This document shows positions 54,480 through 64,000 of a stretch of 64,000 nt of DNA, piece after piece. The notes beneath the pieces were generated by a model. It was not told the DNA's origin. It was given only the letters and a program-made list of their open reading frames with translations, and ran no database searches. This stretch comes from Vanilla planifolia (lineage: Eukaryota > Streptophyta > Magnoliopsida > Asparagales > Orchidaceae): contig JAIUJO010000163.1 of assembly GCA_023846275.1 (NCBI GenBank), forward strand, positions 613,001 through 677,000, read 5' to 3'. Every line of letters begins with the position of its first letter. Within the stretch, counting starts at the first letter, position 1. The translations under genes and the position numbers were made by a program.

Positions 54480-54640
54480 TGGAATACATAATAACAATTT
54501 AGAATACATGGCCAGTCAATTAAATCATTAGGCTCATTGGCTTTCATGCAATAAATAATTGTAAAAGGTTTTAGATTTATTTCCTTAAAAACGTTTTTTA
54601 TTATAAATAATATTTTTAGAAGGTAAATGTAATTTTCATT
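54480..54640 (-). pseudogene. Integrase post-core segment of element 2
   Basis: Within the open minus-strand frame 54431-54673, 'LKPFTIIYCMKANEPNDLI' corresponds to the family block SPFEIVYG-KPNxPLDLxPLP that follows the catalytic core of plant chromovirus integrases. Further toward 54200 a possible 'THQVIRKSFGILK' may be the KLHARAIGPFKILK block of the C-terminal domain, but this is weak. No chromodomain could be read. Confidence 0.6.
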
Positions 54641-54935
54641 TTTGAATAAGTTTTGAACTAAGACCAATAGCAAATCTCGTAAGGTCCTTTCTATTACTCT
54701 AGTTTAACCTTATCTTTCATGTTGAAAAGCTGATGAATACTTATCTTTAAGCTCTAAATAATATGAAATGAATACATCTCTATTACATACGATAGTAATG
54801 GATAGTCCTTATAACCCAACAATTTTCTTGAAAATAATTTTGTTGTGTTTATATGTATCAGTTATCATATTATCAATAATTAAATGTGTCATTTTAGAAA
54901 GTCTATCTAACACTAAAAAAAAGAAATCCTAAAAT
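54640..54935 (-). pseudogene. Integrase catalytic core relic of element 2
   Basis: The minus strand reads 'VLDRLSKMTHLI' (family VVDRLSKMTHFI, with the first catalytic aspartate retained), 'FKKIVGL', a stop, 'GLSITIVCNRDVFISYYLE' (family VxLHGLPxSIVSDRDxxFxSxFW), 'YSSAFQHE' (family FSSAFHPQTDGQ) and 'TRVIERTLRDLL' (family TEVVNRTLGNLLR). The second aspartate of the D-D-E triad survives in RD; at the catalytic glutamate position of TEVVNR the sequence reads R. In-frame stops prevent function. A live enzyme would join the element cDNA to host DNA. Confidence 0.85.
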
Positions 54936-54989
54936 AAATTTCATAAATAAATATATTAAATGTTTGAACCAGGAAAATTTTTTTTCTTT

Positions 54990-55190
54990 ATACGTACAAC
55001 TATTGCAATAGAAAACTAACCCTCAAACTTATCTTTCTAATTATAAAATATAAAATCTTGATTCTAGTAATGATGTAGTTTTATTTCTATCACAATGTCT
55101 TGCTATAATTCCTAAGTGTATTTTCGAAATAGTAATTTCTCTCATGAAAGATAGTGGTATAAAAACATTTCTTCCTCTAAGTGAATACAC
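54990..55190 (-). pseudogene. Integrase zinc-binding (H2C2) domain relic of element 2
   Basis: The minus strand reads 'FIPLSFMREITISKIHLG', 'IIARHCDRNKTTSLLESRFY' and, after stops, 'VFYCNSC'. This aligns with the gypsy integrase N-terminal zinc domain: IPxxSLRExLIxxxHxGxLxGHxGxxKTxxxLxExxYWP followed by CxxC. Both histidines and the CxxC pair can be seen. The domain lies between RNase H and the integrase core, as it should, and would bind zinc and the LTR ends in a living element. Confidence 0.8.
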
Positions 55191-55509
55191 ATACACTATA
55201 TGAAATTTACTTTCATATGTGACCTTTTTTAACTAACACATACATAGAATTAAAATCTAGATAAGTTAGAAAACAATTCTTCAATCCTATGAAATCTATG
55301 GTTAACAAATTCTAGAAATGAAATGATCAATTTTAACATAGAACACATTAAGATTTATCATAAACTTTTCTTTTTTGTTTCACAACAAAAGAAAAAGTAA
55401 TAAAATTTATATCCAGTTTGCATCTTTATCTCTTTTAGGTATTTACAATTTTCAATTCTTAGAGGTTTGTACTAAAGCTAAAGTCATAGTGCAGTAAGCA
55501 ATTCAATAG

Positions 55510-55680
55510 CCTTAATGTTTTTATTATAACATACAATGCTACGTCAAAGGTAGCACTTGGTTGTTTTAAATCACTTAGTTTCTTGATGAAGTAGGCCATA
55601 GGATGGCCCTCTTGGCTTAAAATGGCATGAATACTTACTTCATTAACATCCCAATCTACTTCGAATATACCTTTAAAATA
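55510..55680 (-). pseudogene. Ty3/gypsy RNase H relic of element 2
   Basis: A continuous minus-strand reading gives 'FEVDWDVNEVSIHAILSQEG', 'HPMAYFIKKLSDLKQPSATF' and 'DVALYVIIK'. This matches the gypsy RNase H opening FEVDCDASxxGIGAVLSQEGxPIAYFSEKLNxAKQxYSTYDKExYAI. The first catalytic aspartate is retained; the equivalent of the YDKE glutamate reads V-A. This is one of the few polyprotein stretches here with no stop over more than 45 codons. Confidence 0.85.
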
Positions 55681-55867
55681 TTAGCCAATTGAAAAAAGTA
55701 AAGTAATATGGAACACAATTTTTCAAATGCACTGAAAGGCTTAAGTGTCCACAAAAGTTTATTCCATTGTAATAAATCAAACATTAGTGCTACAATATTG
55801 CAAAATAACTTGATAAACACCTAATAAAAAAAGCTAATCCATAGAAATTCTTCATATTATTAAAGGA

Positions 55868-56480
55868 TTATATTCTAGTATAATAAATTATGGTTATGAC
55901 TTTAGGTGTATTCTGTTTTGTACCTATTGATGAAATTATGAATACTAAGAAATTCACTTGACTCAACATAATGAGACAGCTGTTCAAATCGATAGATAAT
56001 TGTTCTTTCCATAATAATTCTATAACAATATTGAAATAATTTAGGAGATAATTTTTATTATTATTATAAATCAATATATCACCAAAATACAGCACGAACA
56101 ATTACTAATAAATACGGTTTGAACATTGTATTCACCACTCTCAAAAAAAATATTAGGTGTGTAAGAGAACTTAAAAGGTTCAAGCAGCCATTTAGGAAAT
56201 CAATTTGGTGTTTTGAAAGTATTCCTTTATTCATTACTAAGTCTAAACCTAATTTAATTATAACAACTTCTAAGATCACTTTTTGTTAAACAGGACATGT
56301 AAGGTAACGAATAAATGAAGGCTCCAAGTTTAAGAATAAGAAATCTATATTTAATAGTAATTTTTTGTGGCTATTATGTAAACATATATTCTCCATCTAC
56401 CATCGTTCCTTTATTTTAATAATGAAGGAATGTTACAACGACTCAAATTATCTCTTAAAAGCCCTTTCCTAAGAGCACGT
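55868..56480 (-). pseudogene. Ty3/gypsy reverse transcriptase relic of element 2
   Basis: Blocks in order on the minus strand: 'NDGRW' (family KKDGxWRMCVD), 'KIITIKYRFLILKLGAF' (family NKITVKYRFPIPRLDD), 'LTKSDLRSCYN' (family FSKIDLRSGYHQ), 'SLTHLIFFLRVVNTMFKPYL' (family LTNAPSTFxRVMNxVxKPxL), and the catalytic box 'FVLYFGDILIY'. The box then continues into 'IVIELLWKEQLSIDLNSCL', 'VNFLVFIISSIGTKQ' (family VxFLGFVISSxGIKVDPxKV). The catalytic box has YFGD in place of YFDD, so one of the two metal-binding aspartates is lost. Two overlapping open frames (55868-56101 and 56079-56279) cover the second half and are joined by a frame shift. Confidence 0.9.
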
Positions 56481-56489
56481 GTTCTTGAC

Positions 56490-56862
56490 CATCTAATTTT
56501 TCATTCTTTGTTCGCTTCATCCTATAACGACGTTAATTTTGAAAGTGTGATCAAAGTTTGATAACTATAGAATATTTTATATCTCTTAAAGGAGGAACAA
56601 CTTCAAAAGCTCTTTAGGTGAGACATCAAAGTATTCTGAGTATCAAAGGAGGACCTTCATTCAAGAGCTCTTTCGGTGTGTCATAAAAAAGTTCTTTGAG
56701 AAAAAATGAATCCCTATGTGGAACTTGTATCATAAATGGCATTGGAACGATTTGTTTTTCTTGATGAAGAAACGAAGAAATATTATGTATAAAATCTACT
56801 CTAAAACAATTAAATCCCGCAACATTTATCTTGTTGTCACAACTTCTAATCGCTTTCAACAT
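56490..56862 (-). pseudogene. Protease-RT linker of element 2 with internal duplication
   Basis: The minus-strand frame 56626-56862 ends in 'YDTPKELLNEGPPLILRIL', like the chromovirus pre-RT linker PKELPxxLPPLRDIxHxIDLIPG. Directly downstream the same wording recurs as 'YFDVSPKELLKLF', followed by 'EIKYSIVIKL'-like and 'HVLLGKGF' blocks (family HIDLIPGA and VEELLGKGF). The repeated block gives a 57-bp tandem duplication (plus strand 'aaaggagga' starts at 56588 and 56645). The upstream half (56700-56862) should be close to the protease, but no DSG/DTG motif was seen. Confidence 0.6.
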
Positions 56863-57639
56863 ATAAAGACGGAACTATGAAATCTCCAATAGAAAGAAAT
56901 GTGATAAAGTCTCCATTTTTTGTCTTATTAGCTATTCACTTTAATCTAAAATAGGGTGTAGGAGGAAGAAGCTTCTAAATAGGTTTCATGGGGTCGAGCC
57001 ACATATTGTGGCCTTTGAATTTAAAAACAAAAATACTCTCTCTATGGTAATTAATTAATGTTGTGTTATACAAGCTATGACTTACAAAACAATATATGTG
57101 TTATATTTATAGAAATGGCAACTAGCAATACATGAATTTATAAGTCCCCTCCTTAAGTGGTTCAATTTTTCAATTCCTCTTAAATTGTTTTTCTTGTCAT
57201 GACATTCATGGAATTTTCACCATCTTGGACATACATGTTATTCTTTGTAATATTAAAAGTCCTGAAAATGTTTTATGCCTCCTTAACATTATTTTAAGAC
57301 ATAGCCATGAATCTTGTCACACTTATGTGTCTATCCACTTGTTCATAATTTTGTTCTTCACCAGTGATTTTTTGCGTCTACCTACATAACCCCTTCTTTT
57401 TTCAGTCCTACATAATCTTAGCACATATTAACATCATATAATTTATCAACCAATGCTTTTTTTTACAAAACATATCTTATTCTTCTACTTTGTTTTAGTA
57501 GTTGTGTTCTAATAATTGTTGTGCCTACTTTAATAAGTGGTACACTTCATCTTGTAGAAGACACTCATGCATATGTTGTCACCCTCTAAATTTCTATTAA
57601 TTAAATAATGTAACATGACTTCTTTATCTTTCCATTTAT

Positions 57640-57725
57640 TGTGTTAGTGAAAATGCATCCTCCAAAGTATGTGGGTCATGCAAGGAAACATCATGTTAAA
57701 AATCTCTCTTAAGTTCCATAAAAAA
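57640..57725 (-). pseudogene. Ty3/gypsy gag capsid C-terminal relic of element 2
   Basis: The minus strand reads 'LKRDF', a stop, then 'HDVSLHDPHTLEDAFSLTQ'. This resembles the end of the gypsy capsid domain, GLRxDIxxxVxLQxPxTLEEAxxLA. It lies about 0.9 kb upstream of the RT linker in the direction of transcription, which fits gag, zinc knuckle and protease between. A CCHC knuckle was not recognised at 57000-57600. The gag N-terminus should lie at 57.75-58.5 kb, where the 63-codon minus frame 57954-58145 may be part of it. Confidence 0.6.
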
Positions 57726-58610
57726 TCCATTTGGACACTCTTTCATTAGGTGAAAAACATTTTGTCTTATAGACAATATCATCAAATAGATTATCATATT
57801 CAATTATATTAGAACTACCATATGTAAGGTTATTGAATTTACTATGATAATTGTGAGGAAAACCTATGAAACTTCAACATAAGAATATTTTTTACTATTG
57901 GCCATTAGATTAAAGTTCTACCAAGCCTTTGCTCCTAAAGACAAGCACTACTTTTAAAAAATTAGAGCTAGACAAGAAAACATTTTTTTTTGAAAACAAA
58001 TTTTCCAATGTTTATCAAACCTATGCCATTCAACGAAAATCTCTAATTGTGCTGTTTGATTTAAAAGTTTAATAGGGCTATGGTTTCTAGTAAAACGAGG
58101 ACCATCTTTGGTTAACATTATTTTGGTTCTAAAAATTGTAATCATTATAATTTTTTCGCTATTAATAACATGTCATATCCATTCTTGGTGTCTTTTGTTT
58201 TGTTGTAATAATGCTCCTCAAGTTCAATGCCTATTTCTACTCGTTGACCGCTTGGTCTATTGCAATAAAATCTCTATTCTTAATGTGCATGTGTTGTATT
58301 TTAGTCAAACTATAAATATTATTTCTAGTTTGATTCTCAAAGTTTCCAAGCCATCTCTTTAAGTGACAAATTGCTCCATTTGATTGTCTTGTTAGAATTA
58401 TAATTTCGTTTAATTACTAAAGAAAAAATTTATATATTTTTGTCAATGGTGAAAAAATTTCATTCATGCAAGATATGAAGTTACAAAACATAAATTAAGT
58501 TTACATAATTTTTTTCAATGGTTTACAATTCAAATTAATAGTAAGGAAAAACTAAATTTAATTTCAACTTTATCCATGCAAAGGTCAAGAAGAAGTGTGC
58601 AAAGGTTATA

Positions 58611-58626
58611 TGACTCTAATAAATGG
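58611..58626 (-). promoter_or_regulatory. Possible primer-binding site of element 2
   Basis: The plus strand reads 'tgactctaataaatgg'. The reverse complement of a tRNA-iMet primer-binding site is GCTCTGATACCA; CTCTxATA agrees at 7 of 8 core positions, with two bases missing after it. It is at a suitable distance upstream of the gag relic. A chance match is quite possible in AT-rich DNA. Confidence 0.25.
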
Positions 58627-60100
58627 AAAATATGTTCAACAACAATTAGGTAATAATTTAAAGGGTTTATGCCATAAATTTCAAGAAACATAATTGAATA
58701 ATTCAAATCTTTTACATTCACCATGTATTACACTTCGAATATACTAAAATTTGTATATTTCTAACTTACTAGTGGTAATCAAATTAGGAAATAATTTATT
58801 ATAAAACATTTGGGCAAGTAGAAAGTGTATGAAATAATTAAAATCTTATTCATTTTATTTCTTGTTGATAATGACCTTTTGCGAACTTTTAATTTTGATG
58901 TCTAAATGAATAAAAAAGTAATGTTAAATCTAGGTGCTTGTAATGTTACAAAAATTGAAAATGAATTATTGAGATGTACAAATCCATTATGATCTAACAC
59001 TTTGTTCCTTGACCTTTGGTTTTCAATTCGTAGTTTACTTTTTTGCAATTGAACTCCATTATGATATTATAGTTGTTATAGTACCTTTTCTAAGAACTAC
59101 TGATAAATTGTTTTTGAACAAACTTAAAAAAATCTAGACTGAAATTACACATTTAAAAGCTGATTTTTGGAGCATAGGTTGGATGAATTTTGCTTAAGTA
59201 CCCATTTAACGCTAAGGGTTTTTCTACAAAAATGTCCATCATTTTGAGGCATAAAAGGTGGAAGGAATGGCTCAATGTTTTGGCTTATGTTATTGCACTA
59301 TGGAAAAACGACATGCGGTAGAGCTATTTGTGTAAAACTTTGTGCAAGTCTTGAAAAGTTTTTATAGGTTATTTGGCACTGGGTGTGCTGCATGAGTAAA
59401 TTGAGGGAATTAAGGATGAAAACCCTTGAATAAGATAGTTGCCTTCTGTAAGATATCCAAATTGATGGAGTGGATGATAGTTGATGAACTAATGTAAAAG
59501 GATGAGGAAAACAAGGATGGATAAGTAAATTAGAGCCTTACGCTACTATGCATCTTTCTATTCTAAAGGCTTAGTGTGCATGTTTTAGGCTTCAAGGCTC
59601 ATTAAGGCCATAATTTCAATTAATTAAAAAATTGTTTAGTTATGTTAAATTGATTATATTTATAGACTCCAGATAAAAAAATATTCCAAAAATTGTTATA
59701 TTTGTAAAAATTAGAAACATAAAATTCAAGCTTTTATTGACCAACTTGATATCAAAAAGTTTAACTAACACACAAAATTGAGAAACAATAGAAACTCTTA
59801 ATAAATATAATTTTTTATTTAGTTTTTGCATGACACAAAAGTACAAATAAATAAATAAATAATTAAGTTAAAATGTGATAAAAAAAAATAGGTGCCTAGT
59901 CCTCTATATCTTTACTATAACTCCATCATGTGAACAATGGAAATTGTCCTACACTCTAATTTGTATTTTTTTGCTTTCTTTAACTACCTTAAACTTCCTT
60001 TGGGTCAATTTGCATATCCAAGTAAGGTTTTAACAAAGGTGAATAATCTCCAAATGCTTATCTTGCATCACTTTATGAGCCTTTTAGGCCTCATAATGAT
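58627..60100. other. Unassigned DNA with a less AT-rich island
   Basis: If the primer-binding site at 58611 is right, the 5' LTR of element 2 should begin here. The stretch 59150-59640 is clearly richer in G and C than its flanks and contains CG dinucleotides, so it could be an LTR or an unrelated insert. No terminal TG..CA pair or partner copy was found. The minus frame at 59640-59846 is hydrophobic and probably chance. Confidence 0.3.
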
Positions 60101-61780
60101 CATAAGAATTTTCTAAAATTTGATAATGGTACAACTTAATTATATTCTTATGTCATTATCATACATTATTTTAAATTAAAATATAAAAATGTATACCATA
60201 AATAAATTAATGATTCTATTCTTTCTTTTAAATTTGAGGCACTTTCTCAATGAAAAAAAAGTTTTTACAATAATTTACTTATGCATTGTTTATTTTTTAA
60301 TTTTTTCATTACTTTGATGTTTTATGAATGTTTGAAATTTTAAATTTTTTATTTATAACATTTAACAAGTTCAGCTTGTATTATGAAGAAAAGTAGTTAA
60401 TATTTAAGTACAAAAGCAATTCAATTATTTTAATATTTTTTTTTATTTCTTATATATTATTCTTAATTTGAAAAACTTTAATCTAAATGGAACTTATCTT
60501 TTTATATAAATATTCATTGTAATCAACGTTTTTAAAATCTAAGCCATTTTAATTTTTAATATCTATTTTGTAAAATACCTCGTAATTGAAAACTCATTAA
60601 TTATAAGTAGTGCTAAATGTTTATCTTTAATATAAAAACTATCAATATTTTGCATTTTTTTTATAGTTGCAAAAAGGTTTTATTTTTTACCTAAAAAATT
60701 TATTTTTTATTTTAAATATTTATTCCTTTATGTTTTTACAGATTTTTCATTTAAATTTTTAATGTTAAATTTATATTTAAAAATTTTTGTTTTGTTGCCA
60801 TGTTTCCCATTAAGTATGAACAATTTGAATTTTTTTGATAATTATTATTTCTAAATTTTTAAAATGTTATATTGTTCGATTATATTACATTTTGGATTTA
60901 CCTTCAAAAATTAATAATTTTTTTGCTGTATACTAAAAATTAAAAAACCATTAATTCAAAATATTATTTTTTAACATTTTTAATAGTTTTTATATAGGCT
61001 ACTAATTATATTTTCATTTGCTTACTACAATGATTTATCTTGATCTTCTACGAATTGGAAACATTAAAAAAAAATAAATGTTCTTATGTTAATCAATTCA
61101 TTTTGAACAATTAAAACTTAACTTTTGGTAATAGTTTTATATATTTGTTTCTACAACAAAGACATTGACATTAATATCATTTTTGGTAAAATATTTATAG
61201 GGACAAATTTCTAGATTTTTATTATTTTGATACATTAAATAATTTATATTTTGTTTATTGGTTGATAGTATTTTTCATGAGTTACTTGTGAGCTTGAATT
61301 TAAAAATTTCAACAGGTTAGCTATTGTGCTAATATTTTCTCACATAACTTTTTATTCAAACAATTTAATAACAACTCGATAATTGTATGTAAACAATAAC
61401 ATTATAGAATATTTTATTTAAGATTTTTTTAAAATTTTAATAATTTTGTTATCATTAAAATTTTTTATTTTTTTTATTATTTCTATGGTTTATTACAATT
61501 ATAGAGATTTGAGTAGAAATTCATTTAATTTAACATTTTTATTTATTTTCTAAACATTTAAAATCTAAATGATTTAATATTTTGTGTGTTTTTTAACATT
61601 TTTAAACGCATTGGAAATTTCACATTGCTAAAAAATTTTAAATTTACTTTCTTTTTTACCTTTTTTATTTATTTTAACTTTTTTTTACACTTTTTATTGT
61701 TTTTCTTATAATGTGTTCTAAAATTGATGTATTCATATTTTTGTTGTGGCTAGTGTTTTATGTATCTTACAAAAACACAT
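60101..61780. other. Extremely AT-rich spacer
   Basis: Long runs of T and A with very little G or C over about 1.7 kb; no gene, tandem period or retroelement motif seen. It abuts the fragment of the 4.6-kb unit that starts near 61780. Confidence 0.6.
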
Positions 61781-62145
61781 CAAGATTTTAAATTTTTTTC
61801 ATCCATGCCTCCTTAAAATTGATATTTCCTTTGAGAAAAACTAGTTTGATTTGCTTTATGCCATGGTTCATGATTTCATATTAAACCGATCATAATTATC
61901 CCCTTTTTGGTTTAAAATACCAAGCTTCTAAAATATCAAAATAAAAGTATGATATTCCTGTAAGACATTCCAACATTTATTAATTTTTCTCATATAGTGT
62001 TTATTAATGTATTCCTATATGCATTCATTGTTGGATTATAATAGGGATAAGAGATAATAATAACAATAATAATAACATAAAAAATTACATGCTCATTGCA
62101 TGGCATGAAGCATAATGCTATGAAGGCCTCCATATCTTCATTAAG
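61780..62145 (+). repeat. 3' end of a 4.6-kb unit preceding copy C
   Basis: 'tttgagaaaaactagtttg' near 61830 matches 'tttaagaaaaactagtttg' of copy B (26859). 'cttctttctc' and 'catatatg' equivalents and the ATA-rich tail at 62045-62080 match copies A (22700-22880) and B (27010-27215) in the same order. This is the end segment of a unit, in the same orientation as A and B; the rest of that unit is absent upstream. Confidence 0.65.
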
Positions 62146-62963
62146 TGATTAGTTGGACTATGAAGAAAGATTTTTCCTACTTCATGTGGAACGATGTTCT
62201 ATGATATGATATTTGACATTCTACCATGCAAAGCACCAATGCCTACAAAATCCTATTATCATAACAAGATGTTTCAACTTGCCTTAATCATTGTTAATAT
62301 TGCTTTACAAGAATACTTGAATTGAAATGATATCACATCAAGGATGGAATTTCAAATCAAAAGCAATGGACATTTATGACAATCCTTTTTTGACACTCTG
62401 CATAATTTGACAACATAATATCATTTTTACTTAACTTTTTTGGAAACATGAGCTTAAAAAAATCAAGTAATCACAATATCTAATGTACATGCAATTTATA
62501 ATGTAATATCATTAAAAAAACTATTATGTAATGAATTGATAACATTTTCATTATCCTTAATACCAAAGAATAAGAAAAATACCCACAAAATTAATAAAGC
62601 ATTGGAGTCAACTTGTTTGTTTGGTAACCCCAAGAATAGCTACAAAAGTGCTACTAAAAAAATAGTAAAGAACAACAAAGTTTAATAGAATGGTTTAATA
62701 GCTAAGGAGTTATAGGCTAAATCAAGAATCCTTATGCACCCATTTTGATAATCTCTAGCTTGTTTACTACTCAATCCCTAGCTCTTAAATCCAAAAAGAA
62801 ATATAAGAGAGTAAACTTACAGGCTCAATGGAGAATCCATGAGGCATACTATAGAATTAATAAGTAGTAGCAAAGAAGTATGTACGTGGCAACTGAGTAA
62901 ATGATGCAAGAAAATGACATTCATTTTTAACAATAATAATTCCAACACCATTTACTAGCTAAG

Positions 62964-63042
<79 letters not shown>

Positions 63043-64000
63043 GCTTAGTGTCCTATGTTTGATCAAATACATTGTCCAATGCTTGAGAATTTTGAATAGA
63101 TTTACACTTCTATCACACCACATGATCTAGCAGTCCATAATGTATTACTAATCATATGCACCAACCCCATGGAGTTTTAGAAGTCCTCAAAAACCACATG
63201 TACTCCCACAAAAATACATGAAAATTATGTAATGCTTTTTACCTAATCCTAGAGAATCATAACATAACATCATGCAATTGTCTTATAAAAAGCTGAACTA
63301 ATGAGTTGTACTTGGAAATAGCAAAGTACCTTCACTTTCTAATGTCCTAAATGGGCATGTAGTATCATGCTTCCATTACATTTGAATCCTTGATAAAAAA
63401 GATGTTGTTAAGGTCTAACATTATATTAACTCTATTTTATAATAATCTTGGATTCTACCTCCCTTATGTTAATTTAAGTTTTGCACCCTTATTTTATTTT
63501 TGTTTAATTAATGATACTATTACTAAGTTCCATAAAGGTTCTTTTAAAACCTAATTTAGCTACTTATAATACCATAATGCATTTTGTGTTTGTTTATTCT
63601 TGCCCTTATTTTTTCTTAAGACGTTTTCCTATCTAAGATAACCTTAGTGTTCACAAACCCTGTACTTTTTCTCTTAGGTTCCATTTATAGTTGATTGTTA
63701 TTATGATTATTTCAATGTTCACACAAGTATTACGAGTAACCCTTGGCCTCCAAGGCAAAGCCCAGTCACCATGCCCACCCAAAGTCATCCACTACGGCAC
63801 CACGTGAGCCCATGATCTCTGAATAAGATCTCATCACAAAGCCTAAAATCTTAAACAATGCCAAAGTTCTTACCCAAAGGACCTAGTTGACCAAAAGGTA
63901 TAGTCAACAATTTTAAGATATTGCATCCATAAAGTGAACCTAGTGCATTTTGATGTCTTATTAGAAGCACCTCTACTTTCTTCCAAGGCTTTAGTAGGGA
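62146..64000 (+). repeat. 4.6-kb unit, copy C (runs off the window)
   Basis: 'ccatgcaaagcacc' (62225) matches 'ccatgcaaagaacc' of copy B (23828). From there C is co-linear with A and B: 'gaaatttcaaatcaaaagcaatggacatttatga' equivalents, the microsatellite at 62965, the 'gaagtcctcaaaa' block near 63181, and the 'cctaatttagctacttataa' block at 63541. Relative to B the first 600-850 bp, including the RNase H relic, is missing, so the preceding unit's tail joins directly to a point equivalent to about 23760 of B. The unit continues beyond 64000. Confidence 0.75.
62959..63048. repeat. Long (TA)n with flanking inverted arms in copy C
   Basis: An uninterrupted TA run of about 69 bases (62965-63033) continues as TA with one interruption to 63042. 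The flanks 'ctaagttatata' (62959-62970) and 'tatatagcttag' (63037-63048) are reverse complements except for one base. The whole 90-base block is therefore close to a perfect palindrome able to extrude as a hairpin or cruciform. Confidence 0.85.

Larger units (their letters stand above)
54430..58612 (-). mobile_element. Decayed Ty3/gypsy chromovirus retrotransposon, element 2
   Basis: On the minus strand nearly the whole gypsy polyprotein can be followed through stops and frame shifts. It runs gag capsid end (57725-57640), pre-RT linker (56862-56490), RT (56480-55868), RNase H (55680-55510), integrase zinc-binding domain (55190-54990), integrase core (54935-54640) and post-core segment (54640-54480). 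The order and wording (VVDRLSKMTHFI, SPFEIVYG-type blocks) place it among plant chromoviruses, plausibly near Reina/Tcn1-like elements. It is the best preserved element in the window and looks less CG-depleted than its surroundings, so it may be the youngest. Neither LTR could be delimited; the right edge is set at a possible primer-binding site. Confidence 0.88.

Noticed and set aside
1-64000. Organellar (plastid or mitochondrial) insert or organellar genome, suggested by the high AT content
   Set aside because: No photosynthesis, respiratory, ribosomal or tRNA gene was seen, and the content is nuclear retrotransposon relics.

Overview
The window looks like nuclear, heterochromatic intergenic DNA from a land plant with a repeat-rich genome. 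The main evidence is broken Ty3/gypsy chromovirus-type and Ty1/copia (SIRE-like) retrotransposons, a LINE-type RNase H relic, and very AT-rich, CG-poor sequence with almost no open frames. The longest ATG-to-stop frame in 64 kb is 97 codons and resembles nothing I recognise. I find no intact gene, tRNA, rRNA or organellar gene. Species cannot be named from this.

Layout. 1-4.6 kb: AT-rich DNA with a possible copia polypurine tract and LTR start near 1.59 kb. About 5.0-9.34 kb: a minus-strand Ty3/gypsy relic with readable gag, RT, RNase H and integrase pieces in the expected order, and a possible primer-binding site and LTR edge near 9.34 kb. About 13.05-13.95 kb: a plus-strand copia gag relic. 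About 18.58-27.58 kb: two consecutive copies (A and B) of a roughly 4.6-kb unit, each starting near an RNase H relic. About 31.33-46.34 kb: a 15-kb array of old, diverged monomers averaging about 403 bp. It runs in one orientation to about 42.93 kb and in the opposite orientation from there to its end. About 54.4-58.6 kb: a second minus-strand Ty3/gypsy chromovirus relic, the best preserved element here (gag, RT, RNase H, zinc-binding and catalytic integrase segments). About 61.78-64.0 kb: the end of one 4.6-kb unit followed by the start of another (copy C), which runs off the window.

Nothing here works as a pathway. The window is a record of nested and tandem repeat insertion followed by long mutational decay. 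The most unusual structure is the 403-bp array with its spacer-free strand switch. Second is the 4.6-kb unit, whose unit-to-unit junction appears twice, 39 kb apart, on either side of the array and the second gypsy element.

All repeat coordinates come from reading by eye. Boundaries marked 'about' may be off by tens of bases, and no alignment or database search was run.
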